Of a stretch of DNA of 64,000 nucleotides, positions 8,358 through 16,626 are shown piece by piece. The notes under the pieces were generated by a model, which had not been told where the DNA came from, did no database searches, and saw nothing but the letters and a program-made list of their open reading frames with translations. The position numbers were made by a program, and so were the translations under genes. Source of the DNA: Treponema ruminis. Lineage in GTDB: Bacteria; Spirochaetota; Spirochaetia; Treponematales; Treponemataceae. How positions within the stretch are numbered: position 1 is the stretch's first letter; each line of letters starts with the position of its first letter. The stretch is taken from assembly GCA_017161305.1 (NCBI GenBank), contig CP031518.1:2542001-2606000 (forward strand), in the 5' to 3' direction.

Positions 8358-9064
8358 ACTGCCCCCATCCTTACAGGCTTCGCACCGAAAGTCAGCTTTT
8401 TGTCGATTTTTGTGGTGATTGCCGTGAGTACAAAATTAATCAGCACAAAAATCACCGCGATAATCACGTAGCTTTCAAGGCTGTGGCCTGTTGTGGCTCC
8501 AAGCGCGCTGGCTCTTCCGATAATGTCAATCACGCCAATCATAAAGACCAGCGAAGTTTCCTGAAAAAGACCAATCAGAGTAAGTCCGGTTGAAGGAAGG
8601 GCAACCCGCACAGCCTGGGGAAGAACAATCCTGACAAAGGCGTTGAATTCAGAAAATCCGCAGGCAATGGCCGCTTCCCTCTGACCTTTTGGAATCGAAA
8701 GAATGGCACCACGGAAAATCTCGCCCAAAAAGACTCCCTGATTTAAAATCAAGGCCAGGTCAACGAAAATGATTTTTTCCCACCTGCGTGAATCAATTCC
8801 GAAAAAAGTCTTGAGCACGATTGGAAGTGCGTAATAAACCACCAGCATCTGAACCAGAAGGGGCGTTCCCCGCTCAAAGGAAATGAATACCGTCAGAATC
8901 TGATTGAGAACCGGAATTTTTTTGATTCTGGCAGTCGCAATCAGAAGGGCAAGGAGAAAGCCCAAAGTGAAGGCAACCGCCACAATCTCAAAAGTAATCG
9001 GAAGCTTTACAATCAGAATCGGAAAATTCTGAATCAGCCTTTGCCAAGAAAATAAATCCGCCAT
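8354..9064 (-). CDS. Amino-acid ABC transporter permease (HisM family), copy A
   Basis: A 236-residue membrane protein with several hydrophobic spans and the EAA coupling motif (REAAIACGFSEFNAFVRI). It is the first permease of the operon, 22 bases after the binding protein gene and overlapping the next permease by four bases. It pairs with copy B to make the transport channel. Confidence 0.88.
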   Translation of the reverse strand: MADLFSWQRLIQNFPILIVKLPITFEIVAVAFTLGFLLALLIATARIKKIPVLNQILTVFISFERGTPLLVQMLVVYYALPIVLKTFFGIDSRRWEKIIFVDLALILNQGVFLGEIFRGAILSIPKGQREAAIACGFSEFNAFVRIVLPQAVRVALPSTGLTLIGLFQETSLVFMIGVIDIIGRASALGATTGHSLESYVIIAVIFVLINFVLTAITTKIDKKLTFGAKPVRMGAV

Positions 9065-9086
9065 AAGCTAAGCCATTTCTTTGTTT

Positions 9087-9908
9087 TTATTTGTTGATGT
9101 TTTTAGTCGTGTCTGAGCCCAAGTCTTTGATTGCAAGTTTTGCAAGCTCGCCTGAATCAATCAGTTTTTTGAGGGCTCCGTCTACATCAGCCTTGAGGGT
9201 CGGATTGTCCAGATTGAAAATGAAATAAGCCGCTGAAGTTGAAATAGGCTCCTCAACGAGACGGAAAATTCCACCATATTCTTTTTGAATCTGGTTGAAG
9301 CTTGGAATATTTGTGAAGAATGCGTCATAAGTGCCGTTTTTCATTGCCGCAACGACCTGCTCGTTAGTCAGCGCCGCTGTAAGAATGGCATTAATCTGCT
9401 CGTTCGGGTGGTCTTCGTTCCAGTGCTGAAGAATTGCTCCAGTCGCGCTTCCAGTTTGAGCCTGAGCCGCCTTTCCAACCAGGTCTTTGAGGGAGTGAAC
9501 GTCAGTATTTTCCTTCAATACGACGATGTATTTTGAAAAGTCATTGTAGCCGTATTCCGTAAAAAGATAATTCTTCCTTCGCTCCGGATTTGACTCATAG
9601 GCATGGGCACCGATGTCAACTTTTCCTGCTGAAAGGGCAAGCAGAATGTTCTTGAAGTCAAAAGTCTGGAATTCAAATTTATACTGGGGCAAAAGCTCGT
9701 CAATCGCCTTCATTACGTCAATCTCGTAACCTGCAAGCTCACCCTTTTCATCAAGATAGCAGTAAAGCTGCATGTCAGAGCCTGTACCAACGATAACGGT
9801 CTGAACTTCAGTCTTTTCCTTTTTGCATGAAAGTAAGCCAAAAGTCAAAAGGGCAAGTGCCAAAGCCAAAACAGTCTTACCAAGATTTTTTAAAGTAAAT
9901 TTTTTCAT
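9087..9908 (-). CDS. Amino-acid ABC transporter substrate-binding lipoprotein
   Basis: A 273-residue SBP_bac_3 type protein with a lipobox (GLLSC, lipid cysteine 28). GTGSDMQLYCYLDEKGELAG is followed by YEIDVMKAIDELL, the typical start of glutamine/cystine binding proteins. It is the first gene of the importer operon. The start has AGGAGG-like SD bases six to twelve positions upstream. The operator at 9935-9951 lies only 27 bases before the ATG, so this importer is probably controlled by the same regulator as the nitrogenase-like genes. Confidence 0.88.
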   Translation of the reverse strand: MKKFTLKNLGKTVLALALALLTFGLLSCKKEKTEVQTVIVGTGSDMQLYCYLDEKGELAGYEIDVMKAIDELLPQYKFEFQTFDFKNILLALSAGKVDIGAHAYESNPERRKNYLFTEYGYNDFSKYIVVLKENTDVHSLKDLVGKAAQAQTGSATGAILQHWNEDHPNEQINAILTAALTNEQVVAAMKNGTYDAFFTNIPSFNQIQKEYGGIFRLVEEPISTSAAYFIFNLDNPTLKADVDGALKKLIDSGELAKLAIKDLGSDTTKNINK

Positions 9909-9934
9909 AAAGCCTCCTCTCTAGGTCGTTATTA

Positions 9935-9951
9935 CCTAGCACAGTAGTAGG
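9935..9951 (-). promoter_or_regulatory. Shared operator, ABC importer copy (CCTA-N9-TAGG)
   Basis: The 17-bp inverted repeat CCTAGCACAGTAGTAGG lies upstream of the importer operon. The same CCTA-N9-TAGG architecture occurs at 14305-14321 and 22449-22465 ahead of nifX and nifB. Additional TATAGG/CTATAA repeats follow at about 9991-10015. A LysR protein encoded next to it is the best candidate to bind. Confidence 0.6.
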
Positions 9952-10091
9952 TATATATTTTTTTAAGAATCTTTTCTAATATATTTTTTTTATAGGTGTT
10001 ATAGGATTTTTCTATAAGTTAGGACAAAAAAAATTCTTAAAAGAATTAAACTGTGACTGTAACTTCGACGATGCTCAGTGACCGTACGAAT

Positions 10092-11012
10092 TTAGCACAC
10101 AAAGCCCGCGATATTCAAAGTCCGCCGCACCGCATCGATGTAATTCAGGCTGATTTTTTCGATTTTTACGCTGCTTTTTGAAATGTAGCCCAGCTCAAAA
10201 CTGTGGCTAAGTCCGTCATCGGGATTCTGTAGCGGAACAAGGACAAAATCTTCGTTCGTTTCTTCTGCAAATACACCGGAAAGAAAAGTGTAGCCGTCAA
10301 GAGTTTTTAGAAGGTTCAGTTCCGTGGCCCGGTCAGCAACCGTAATCGCCTGATTCAGGCCGTAGCGTTCAATCACTTCATCGGAGAAAAATGACTTAAC
10401 ATCGTCGGTGTCAAAGGTCACGAAGCGGTAATCCGAAAGTTCGTCGAGCGAGACCGACTCTTTTTTTGCCAGCGGATGATTTTTGTGAAGGTATACAAAG
10501 GCATTACATTCGGTGAGATGATGAAATTCAAGGTTATTCGATTTGAGACTTTTTGAAATTGACTCGCGGTTGGAATCACTCAAGTAAAGAATGCCGATCT
10601 GGCTTTTTCCGAGGGCAACATCCGCAATCACAAGCGAAGCTTTTTTTTCGCAGAAAGCAAAATCATAGTCCTCGTCCGAAAAATCCTTTACGATTTCGAC
10701 AAAGGCCTTCCGCGCAAAGGCATAATACAATGTCGTGACCGAAAAAGTTTTCTTTTCTGACGAAGTATATTTTTTGAGAAGTCTTTCGTAATGTGAATAA
10801 AATTCTCTGGCGTCACGGATGAATCTCGCACCAGTTTCTGTCGGCTTCACTCCGCGGGCTGTGCGGTTAAAAATCTGAAAGCCAAGCTCATCTTCCGCGT
10901 CATGCAGAGAAGCTGAAAGAGAGGGCTGCGAGACAAAAAGCCTTTCCGCAGCCTTGTTGAGCGAAGTAGAATCTGCCACGCCAAGAATGTATTTTATTTG
11001 CTGTAGAGTCAT
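10092..11012 (-). CDS. LysR family transcriptional regulator
   Basis: A 306-residue LysR protein. The N-terminal winged helix-turn-helix is clear (SLNKAAERLFVSQPSLSASL, then FNRTARGVKPTETG), followed by the effector-binding domain. It starts six bases after the stop of the nifD-like gene and is transcribed with nifX-K-D, so it probably regulates its own operon. Three CCTA-N9-TAGG operators in the window are its likely targets. LysR members with similar set-ups sense sulfur or nitrogen metabolites, but the effector here is not visible. Confidence 0.88.
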   Translation of the reverse strand: MTLQQIKYILGVADSTSLNKAAERLFVSQPSLSASLHDAEDELGFQIFNRTARGVKPTETGARFIRDAREFYSHYERLLKKYTSSEKKTFSVTTLYYAFARKAFVEIVKDFSDEDYDFAFCEKKASLVIADVALGKSQIGILYLSDSNRESISKSLKSNNLEFHHLTECNAFVYLHKNHPLAKKESVSLDELSDYRFVTFDTDDVKSFFSDEVIERYGLNQAITVADRATELNLLKTLDGYTFLSGVFAEETNEDFVLVPLQNPDDGLSHSFELGYISKSSVKIEKISLNYIDAVRRTLNIAGFVC

Positions 11013-11018
11013 AAAACT

Positions 11019-12491
11019 CTAGCGTTTGCTTTCAGCGTTGATGAACTTTTCGTTGCTCTGCTCGTACCACCATTTTGTATACGGAAGCTTGATTCGGGCG
11101 GCAAGGTTTTTCTCGAATGAGCGGTTTGTAACGGTGTCGCGAATCAGTTTTGCAAAGCTCAAAGTTCCCTCGTAGCCAAAGACTGTGTACTCGTCGGCAA
11201 CGAAGACTGCGGCATAGCCCTGCTTGATTGCCCAGACGGTTGTACCCGGGTGTCGGCTAAAGTAAACGTCAGGCTTGTAGCGGTTGAGGATGTTCAAAAC
11301 CTCGTAGTTCTGCTGGTCGGCCACGGCAACCTTCATGTCCTTAGGGCTGTTTTTGAGCAAATGCTCCAGTGCCGGCGGAACTTCCCCGTTGTCGTACTTG
11401 TAATCGTAGTGCCATGCAAGGGCGTAATCGATTGTCATGCCGAATTCCTGCAAAACGCGGGCAATCTCGTAAGTAAAGCCTGGTCCCATTCCGATTACAG
11501 CCCGAAGTCCACGAAGCGGCTTGATTGCCTCTTCAATCTGCGGAATAAAAATCTCGCGCTGTTTTCTGATGTAAGCTTCAACCTGCTCACGGCGGCCAAT
11601 TGCATCCCCGATTCCACGAAGCCATGTTTCAAATCCTGTAACACCTGAATGGTTGATTGTGCGGACATAAGGAACGCCGTAAGTCTCTTCCAAAGCGTTT
11701 CCAAGATAAGTTCCCAGAGTACCGCAGATACAGACCGTTGCCAGAGCCTCGCTCAAATGGCTAAGTTCTTCGATTGTCGAGTTACAGTACAAAAACTGAG
11801 GATCTGCGTCAAAGACTTCGTTGAAAATCTTTGTAATCTGAGGGCGGGCGCTCTCGTAGAAGTTCTTGATGTTGATGATTCTACGTTTTTCTTTCGGTGG
11901 CTTTACGATTCCCTGCAAAACGGCGTGATCGGAAATATCAAAACCACTCGCCCAGATTCGGCTCTTGAAGCCTTCGCAGTGAACAGGAATCACAGGAATC
12001 GGAAGTTCCTCGTTGATTTCGTCGGCCAGCCCGTCAACGTCCTCACCGATAACGCCCGAAACGCAGGAAGTCGAGATAAAAATTGCGTCCGGCTTGTAAG
12101 TGTTGTAGGTGTGCTCAACGATTTTGCGCAGGTCATTCATCGCGCCAAAAACCGTGTCCTTTTCGTTCAAGTCCGTGCAGACAAAGACCGAATTTGTGGT
12201 TTTGTTGATTCTGGCTGCAATCTGGCCGAATTTTACGTTGTCGTTTGAGGCCATTGCGGTACAGCCTGCCGGTGCATGATAGACGACTGCCACATTTCGG
12301 ATTGCGGCAAGGGCATTCAAGGCACAGCCCGAAAGACATGAGCTTGATTGTGAGAAGCATCGCTCGCGGTTTTTGAGTGAGCCGCATTCTGAACGGTATA
12401 CGAGCGTTTCAAGGTCGCCCACAAAACCTGTGATTGAGCCGAGTCGGTTTTCACGAACGGCAAGATTTGCGTTTTTAAAGTTATATGGCAT
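11019..12491 (-). CDS. Nitrogenase component 1 alpha (NifD)-like protein, copy 2
   Basis: A 490-residue NifD-family protein, paralogous to 155-1612. Iron-sulfur cysteines are C56 (GCALNA), C77 (APAGC) and C143 (TSCVSGVIGED), with additional C36, C45 and C52. C172 lies in HCEGFKSRIW. C256 (CGTLGTYL) matches the cofactor cysteine of NifD, but the histidine ligand is missing: the aligned C-terminal part is VFVADEYTVFGYEG. It sits between nifK-like and lysR in nifX-K-D-lysR. It should pair with the NifK-like protein and either reduce an unknown substrate or act as a cofactor scaffold in the manner of NifEN. Confidence 0.87.
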   Translation of the reverse strand: MPYNFKNANLAVRENRLGSITGFVGDLETLVYRSECGSLKNRERCFSQSSSCLSGCALNALAAIRNVAVVYHAPAGCTAMASNDNVKFGQIAARINKTTNSVFVCTDLNEKDTVFGAMNDLRKIVEHTYNTYKPDAIFISTSCVSGVIGEDVDGLADEINEELPIPVIPVHCEGFKSRIWASGFDISDHAVLQGIVKPPKEKRRIINIKNFYESARPQITKIFNEVFDADPQFLYCNSTIEELSHLSEALATVCICGTLGTYLGNALEETYGVPYVRTINHSGVTGFETWLRGIGDAIGRREQVEAYIRKQREIFIPQIEEAIKPLRGLRAVIGMGPGFTYEIARVLQEFGMTIDYALAWHYDYKYDNGEVPPALEHLLKNSPKDMKVAVADQQNYEVLNILNRYKPDVYFSRHPGTTVWAIKQGYAAVFVADEYTVFGYEGTLSFAKLIRDTVTNRSFEKNLAARIKLPYTKWWYEQSNEKFINAESKR

Positions 12492-12500
12492 GGTTATCTC

Positions 12501-13829
12501 CTAAAGTTTCAATTTGCTCATTGCGGCTGAGAAAATCTGCTCAAGCAGATGAAGTCCGCCTGAGTAGCCTGCGATGTGGTCGTTGATTACGAGCTTTTCA
12601 AGCATCGGATAGCTTACGTTCACATAATGCGCACCGATTTCAGCAGCAAGCTTTTTCTCCCAGTTGGAGCCGATAATCAGCGGAGTGCCCGCAAAGTCGG
12701 TCTTTTTAATCTGCTCGTGAATGTCGTGACCGTCTGTCGTAAACTGAACTTCTGCCTGAATTCCGTAGTTGAGATTTGAAATCTCATTGGCAATCTGTGT
12801 ACGGAAGGCTTCCGGCGCATCGTCAGTGATAAAGACTTTCTCCGGGAAGAGTCCCATGTCGTTTACAAGGAATTTTGTGACTGCCATAGTGTACTGGCTG
12901 TCGCTTGCAACCGTAAAACGCTTGCCCAGGATTCGGGTTTCAAGCAGGGTGTCTGCAAATCGCTCGATATAATAGTAGAATTCAGCTTCTTTTTCGGTGA
13001 TTACCTTTTCAACCAGATCTTTATCCGCCCCAGTGAATTCCTGTACAGCACGAAGGAATTTTGTAGTTTCTGTAGCACCAATCGGCAGAATCGGATAATG
13101 CAAAAGCGGAACCTTGAATTTTGTCTCAAGATATTTTGCGCTTTCCAAACCAACCCACGGCGAAATCAGAATCGTGAACTCAGCCCGTGCGGCATTTTTG
13201 ATGTTCTCGATTCCTCGGCCAAAGCCGAAGATCGTATTTGGTTTGAGACCGATTGCAGAAATCAGGCTCTCAATTTCACGAAGGTTTCCGAGCCAGTAAG
13301 GATCCTGCTGCGGCGGGCCTGCGAAAATGTTGACCAGACCTTTGATTGTTCCGCCGGCTTCTTCACGCTCGTCGCGGACTTCCGGGCGGTTAAGGTACTG
13401 TTCGAAGATTGACTTCAAAATCCAGTCGTGGCCCACGTAGTTGTTGCCTTTAAAGCCAGGAGTTTTTGCCCAGATTACAGGCTTTTCTTCGTCCTCAAAT
13501 TCCTGAGCAACTTCCTTGATGTCGTCGCCGATAATCTCGCCCGTACATCCAGAAAGTACCACGAACAAGTCAGCGTCGATTACGCGCAGTGCATTGTGAA
13601 TAGTCGAGCGCAATTTTTCAGCACCGCCAAATACAACTTCCTTCTCCGAAATCGAAGTACAAGGGAAGATGTTCGGGCTGTATCGTCCGCTGGTTCCATT
13701 GTTGTCGTTCAGTTTTGAAGCACATCCCGGTCCCGAATGAAGAACAGGAATTGCCCCCGTAATCGACTGAACAGTCTGCATAGCCGCCAACGCACACTTG
13801 TATCGCGGCTGATCAAGAATTTTCGCCAT
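12501..13829 (-). CDS. Nitrogenase component 1 beta (NifK)-like protein
   Basis: A complete 442-residue NifK-family protein. P-cluster-type cysteines are C12 (KCALAAMQTV), C36 (HSGPGC) and C95 (SGCTGEIIGDD); C57 (FPCTSISEKEVVFGG) is also conserved in the family. Its length is shorter than Mo-nitrogenase NifK (about 520) and close to nitrogenase-like and NifN proteins. It starts two bases after the nifX-like gene and ends nine bases before nifD copy 2. Gene order K-D is the reverse of the first pair at the left edge, which reads D-K. Confidence 0.87.
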   Translation of the reverse strand: MAKILDQPRYKCALAAMQTVQSITGAIPVLHSGPGCASKLNDNNGTSGRYSPNIFPCTSISEKEVVFGGAEKLRSTIHNALRVIDADLFVVLSGCTGEIIGDDIKEVAQEFEDEEKPVIWAKTPGFKGNNYVGHDWILKSIFEQYLNRPEVRDEREEAGGTIKGLVNIFAGPPQQDPYWLGNLREIESLISAIGLKPNTIFGFGRGIENIKNAARAEFTILISPWVGLESAKYLETKFKVPLLHYPILPIGATETTKFLRAVQEFTGADKDLVEKVITEKEAEFYYYIERFADTLLETRILGKRFTVASDSQYTMAVTKFLVNDMGLFPEKVFITDDAPEAFRTQIANEISNLNYGIQAEVQFTTDGHDIHEQIKKTDFAGTPLIIGSNWEKKLAAEIGAHYVNVSYPMLEKLVINDHIAGYSGGLHLLEQIFSAAMSKLKL

Positions 13830-13831
13830 AC

Positions 13832-14260
13832 CTAATACCTCTTTTGTTTTCTTTCTTTTATTTTTATTCTGTATTCGTTGATTTTTGCTATTGCTTCTTC
13901 AATCGGAAGAACTATGTCGTAGGCAGTCACGTCGTATTTTGCCAGTGCACGGATTGCATGCGGGCCTATGCGCGCAACCAGAACATAGTCAACATCGCTC
14001 AGAGCCTTCGCAATCTCGTCCATGGGAGAAGAGCCTGATCCCGCTCCGTTGTGACCGCCGCAGCCAGAATCGCTCCCAGACTGCACTCCTCCACAAGAGC
14101 CGCCTGAGCAGGCAGCCGTGACATCTCTCTCCCCGATGTCCTCTGCCTTGCCGCTCTCTTCATCAACTTCGAAAATCAAAAAAGACTGAACATGTCCGAA
14201 ATGAGAATCGACTGTTTTTCCATCGCTCGTGGCAACCGCAACCTTATATTTTTCTGACAT
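13832..14260 (-). CDS. NifX/NifB-C-like iron-molybdenum cofactor binding protein
   Basis: About 142 residues. The fold is that of the dinitrogenase iron-molybdenum cofactor family (NifX, NafY, C-terminal part of NifB): KVAVATSDGKTVDSHFGH at the start, EDIGERDV in the middle and DYVLVARIGPHAIRAL after it. A Gly/Ser/Cys-rich insert contains four cysteines (CSGGSCGG, SGCGGHNG). I chose the ATG at 14260, with AGGGG six bases upstream, over a TTG at 14278. It probably carries the NifB product to the NifDK-like proteins. The operator at 14305-14356 precedes it. First gene of nifX-K-D-lysR. Confidence 0.8.
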   Translation of the reverse strand: MSEKYKVAVATSDGKTVDSHFGHVQSFLIFEVDEESGKAEDIGERDVTAACSGGSCGGVQSGSDSGCGGHNGAGSGSSPMDEIAKALSDVDYVLVARIGPHAIRALAKYDVTAYDIVLPIEEAIAKINEYRIKIKERKQKRY

Positions 14261-14304
14261 AGTACCCCTGTAAAGCAAAAGATTGTTTCTGGTAATACGG
14301 ATAA

Positions 14305-14356
14305 CCTATCGCCTTACTAGGTTTATTCTATAGGTTTTAACCTACTTATGCAATAG
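14305..14356 (-). promoter_or_regulatory. Composite operator of the nifX-K-D-lysR operon
   Basis: The + strand holds CCTATCGCCTTACTAGG (CCTA-N9-TAGG), then GTTTATTCTATAGG, then CCTACTTATGCAATAG, beginning 36 bases after the first element. The same three elements with the same 36-base offset occur upstream of nifB (22449-22500). This is strong internal evidence for a shared regulator, most simply the LysR protein of the operon. Confidence 0.7.
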
Positions 14357-14392
14357 CTAAAACCTTTTTTTTTATATTTCTGAAAATTTACC

Positions 14393-14444
14393 TTGACAAT
14401 TTGAGGCAGAGGCATTATTATAATTTTTAGATTGTATACAATCT
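14393..14444 (+). promoter_or_regulatory. Promoter and palindromic operator of the flavodoxin operon
   Basis: TTGACA (14393-14398), a 17-base spacer and TATTAT form a good sigma-70 promoter. Immediately downstream is the perfect 16-bp palindrome AGATTGTATACAATCT (14429-14444), placed over the likely transcript start, where a repressor of the MarR or GntR type could block initiation. Confidence 0.65.
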
Positions 14445-14478
14445 AATTTAGTTAAATATTTATTCAAACGGAGGTTAT

Positions 14479-14886
14479 ATGAAATTCGCTGTAAGATATT
14501 ACACTAAAACCGGTAACACAAAGCGTCTTGCAGAAGCAGTTGCAAATGAACTTGGCGTTGAAGCCCTTCCAATCAGCGAAGGCCTTAACGAGCAAGCCGA
14601 CATTTTGTTTTTGGGAAATTCTTACTATGCTTTTACAATCGACCCGGAAGTCCGCTCTTTTATCGCTGGTCTTTCAAAGGACAAAGTCGGCAAGATTGTA
14701 AACTTCGGTTCGGCAGCCCTGCTCAATTCAACTTACAAAAAAGTAAAGGCCGAAGCCGCTAAAGTCGGAATTCCAGTTGATGAAAAAGAATTCCATTGCA
14801 AAGGCGAGTTCAAGGCACTCCACAAAGGAAGACCAAACGAAGATGACTTAAAGGCTGCAAGAGAATTTGCACGCCAGTATAAATAA
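14479..14886 (+). CDS. Flavodoxin-like protein
   Basis: A 135-residue flavodoxin-like protein with the FMN phosphate loop TKTGNTKRL near residue 10 and a GNSYYAF loop near residue 55. It is short for a flavodoxin (usually 140-180). A clear GGAGG site lies before the ATG. It is divergent from nifX and could donate electrons to a reductase of the nitrogenase-like system, but its own palindromic operator differs from the shared CCTA-N9-TAGG site and its partner gene encodes a peroxidase, so a redox-stress role is as likely. Confidence 0.75.
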   Translation: MKFAVRYYTKTGNTKRLAEAVANELGVEALPISEGLNEQADILFLGNSYYAFTIDPEVRSFIAGLSKDKVGKIVNFGSAALLNSTYKKVKAEAAKVGIPVDEKEFHCKGEFKALHKGRPNEDDLKAAREFARQYK

Positions 14887-14913
14887 TCAACACAAACACA
14901 AGGAGATTAAACT

Positions 14914-15456
14914 ATGATTTATGATTACGAAGTAACAACAGGCAAAGGCGAGACACTTAAACTTTCTGAGTACAAGGGAAAGGTAATTCTTATCGTAAAC
15001 ACTGCAACAGGCTGCGGATTCACCCCACAGTACGCACCAATTGAGCAGCTTTACAAGGACTACCACGAAAAAGGCCTTGAGATTCTTGACATTCCTTGCA
15101 ATCAGTTTGGCGGTCAGGCTCCGGGAAGCGACGATGAGATTCACGAGTTCTGCTCACTTCACTACAACACAACCTTCCCGCAGATGAAAAAATCTGACGT
15201 AAACGGCCCGAACGAACTTCCTCTCTACACATACCTCAAATCTCAGAAAGGATTCGAAGGCTTTGACGAGCATGAGTTGAAGGGAGTTCTCGAAAATATG
15301 TTCAATGCCGCAGATCCAGACTGGGCTAAAAAACCTGGCATCAAGTGGAATTTCACAAAATTCCTTGTTGACCGAAGTGGAAACGTAGTAGCCCGCTTTG
15401 AGCCTACTGCCGACATGGCCAAAGTTGAGGAATGTGTCAAGGCATTGCTTGGCTAA
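14914..15456 (+). CDS. Glutathione peroxidase-like thiol peroxidase
   Basis: A 180-residue glutathione peroxidase family protein. The active-site motif NTATGCGFTPQY has cysteine, not selenocysteine, at residue 36; CNQFGGQ and WNFTKFLVDR motifs contain the family glutamine and tryptophan. Such cysteine enzymes usually use thioredoxin to reduce peroxides. It follows the flavodoxin-like gene by 27 bases with an AGGAG site and is probably in the same transcript. Confidence 0.9.
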   Translation: MIYDYEVTTGKGETLKLSEYKGKVILIVNTATGCGFTPQYAPIEQLYKDYHEKGLEILDIPCNQFGGQAPGSDDEIHEFCSLHYNTTFPQMKKSDVNGPNELPLYTYLKSQKGFEGFDEHELKGVLENMFNAADPDWAKKPGIKWNFTKFLVDRSGNVVARFEPTADMAKVEECVKALLG

Positions 15457-15641
15457 GTTTTTGCCCTAAAGGCAGCTGGCGGTTCTTGAGAAAATAAAGC
15501 GGCTCAAAAAAATAGGCTTTAGCGGGCGCAAAAATGTTTTGAGTCTTGGCCTGAACATTATTTTTGCGGCCGCACTGCTTGCACTCTTCCTAAAAGATGG
15601 AAAAGGAAACACTTGCGAAACTTTGACAGAAATCACACTCT

Positions 15642-16508
15642 TCAGCTTTTATTTTCCATAAAATAATCAAGCAGCTCATAAATCCATTCATGCAGATTTG
15701 TAAAATTAAATCCCAGTTCGCGGGCTTTGTCGGTGTTTATGCTGTGCTCAACTTCACCGTTATAGGGAGCATTTTCGCCATCGCCAGAAATAACCGCCTT
15801 TGAGCCAGATTTCTTTTCGATATATTCTATGATTTGCCTTAAGCTGACTGTGCCACAAGAAGCCCCGTTTACAGCCCCCTTAAAATCTTTGTCTGCAAGA
15901 AAAGCCATAAAGGAACCGGCTTCATCGGAGCGGATAAAGCTCATCTGACAGTCAAGGTTGTCGATTTTCATGGGAAGTGAATTAAGGACGTGCTCAACAT
16001 AGAATTGCAAGCGCCTGGTGTAGTCATCTTTTCCGATTACATAGGGGTAACGCACCGCAATAAAATTTCGGTCTGAATATTTCTGCCACAAGGCACATTC
16101 CGCCTGGCGTTTTACCTCGCTGTATGAAAAATCAGGCCGGTCGCACCAGACAAGTTTTTTTGAAAGCGGATCGAATTCAGATTCTTTTATATCAAAATGC
16201 TTTTTTTCATAGACGGCCGTGCTTGACATATAAATGTATTTGTCGCAATCAAGCACGTCCAGCAATTTTCTGATGTCATTGGAACTGTAGGCAATCTTAT
16301 CAATCACAAGATCAAAATGTCTGCCGGAAAGCACATTCTTTAAGCTTTCGGCGTTCGTCCGCTCAAGCACAAGACGGCTGACTCTTTCACCATAAGAATC
16401 TGATGAAGTGCCCCGCGTCGCAATCGTAACTTTGTGGCCATTTTTTAGAAGTTCATTTACCGTGTGAATTCCAAAAAATCTTGTTCCGCCCAAAACTAAA
16501 ATATTCAT
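15642..16508 (-). CDS. NAD-dependent epimerase/dehydratase family protein
   Basis: A short-chain dehydrogenase-like epimerase of about 288 residues. The Rossmann motif (ILVLGGTRFFG) comes right at the start I chose (ATG at 16508); the longer reading frame to 16604 would add 32 residues before the nucleotide-binding loop. SSTAVYEKK and a YSEVKRQAE motif supply the catalytic Ser and Tyr-x-x-x-Lys. It probably acts on a nucleotide sugar; the substrate is unclear. Divergent from the alcohol dehydrogenase. Confidence 0.8.
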   Translation of the reverse strand: MNILVLGGTRFFGIHTVNELLKNGHKVTIATRGTSSDSYGERVSRLVLERTNAESLKNVLSGRHFDLVIDKIAYSSNDIRKLLDVLDCDKYIYMSSTAVYEKKHFDIKESEFDPLSKKLVWCDRPDFSYSEVKRQAECALWQKYSDRNFIAVRYPYVIGKDDYTRRLQFYVEHVLNSLPMKIDNLDCQMSFIRSDEAGSFMAFLADKDFKGAVNGASCGTVSLRQIIEYIEKKSGSKAVISGDGENAPYNGEVEHSINTDKARELGFNFTNLHEWIYELLDYFMENKS

Positions 16509-16626
16509 GCTTAATTTTAACTTATACAAAAGCAAAGAATCAATCCCGAAAAATTCCTTGCTTTTCAGATATTCCCAACTTACAATTATAAAATCATCTG
16601 GCACATACCACTATTACGGAGGAAAA

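Noticed and set aside
155-13829. Standard nitrogenase for N2 fixation
   Set aside because: No NifH, NifE or NifN recognised in the window, cofactor histidine missing in both NifD-like proteins, and NifK-like protein short.
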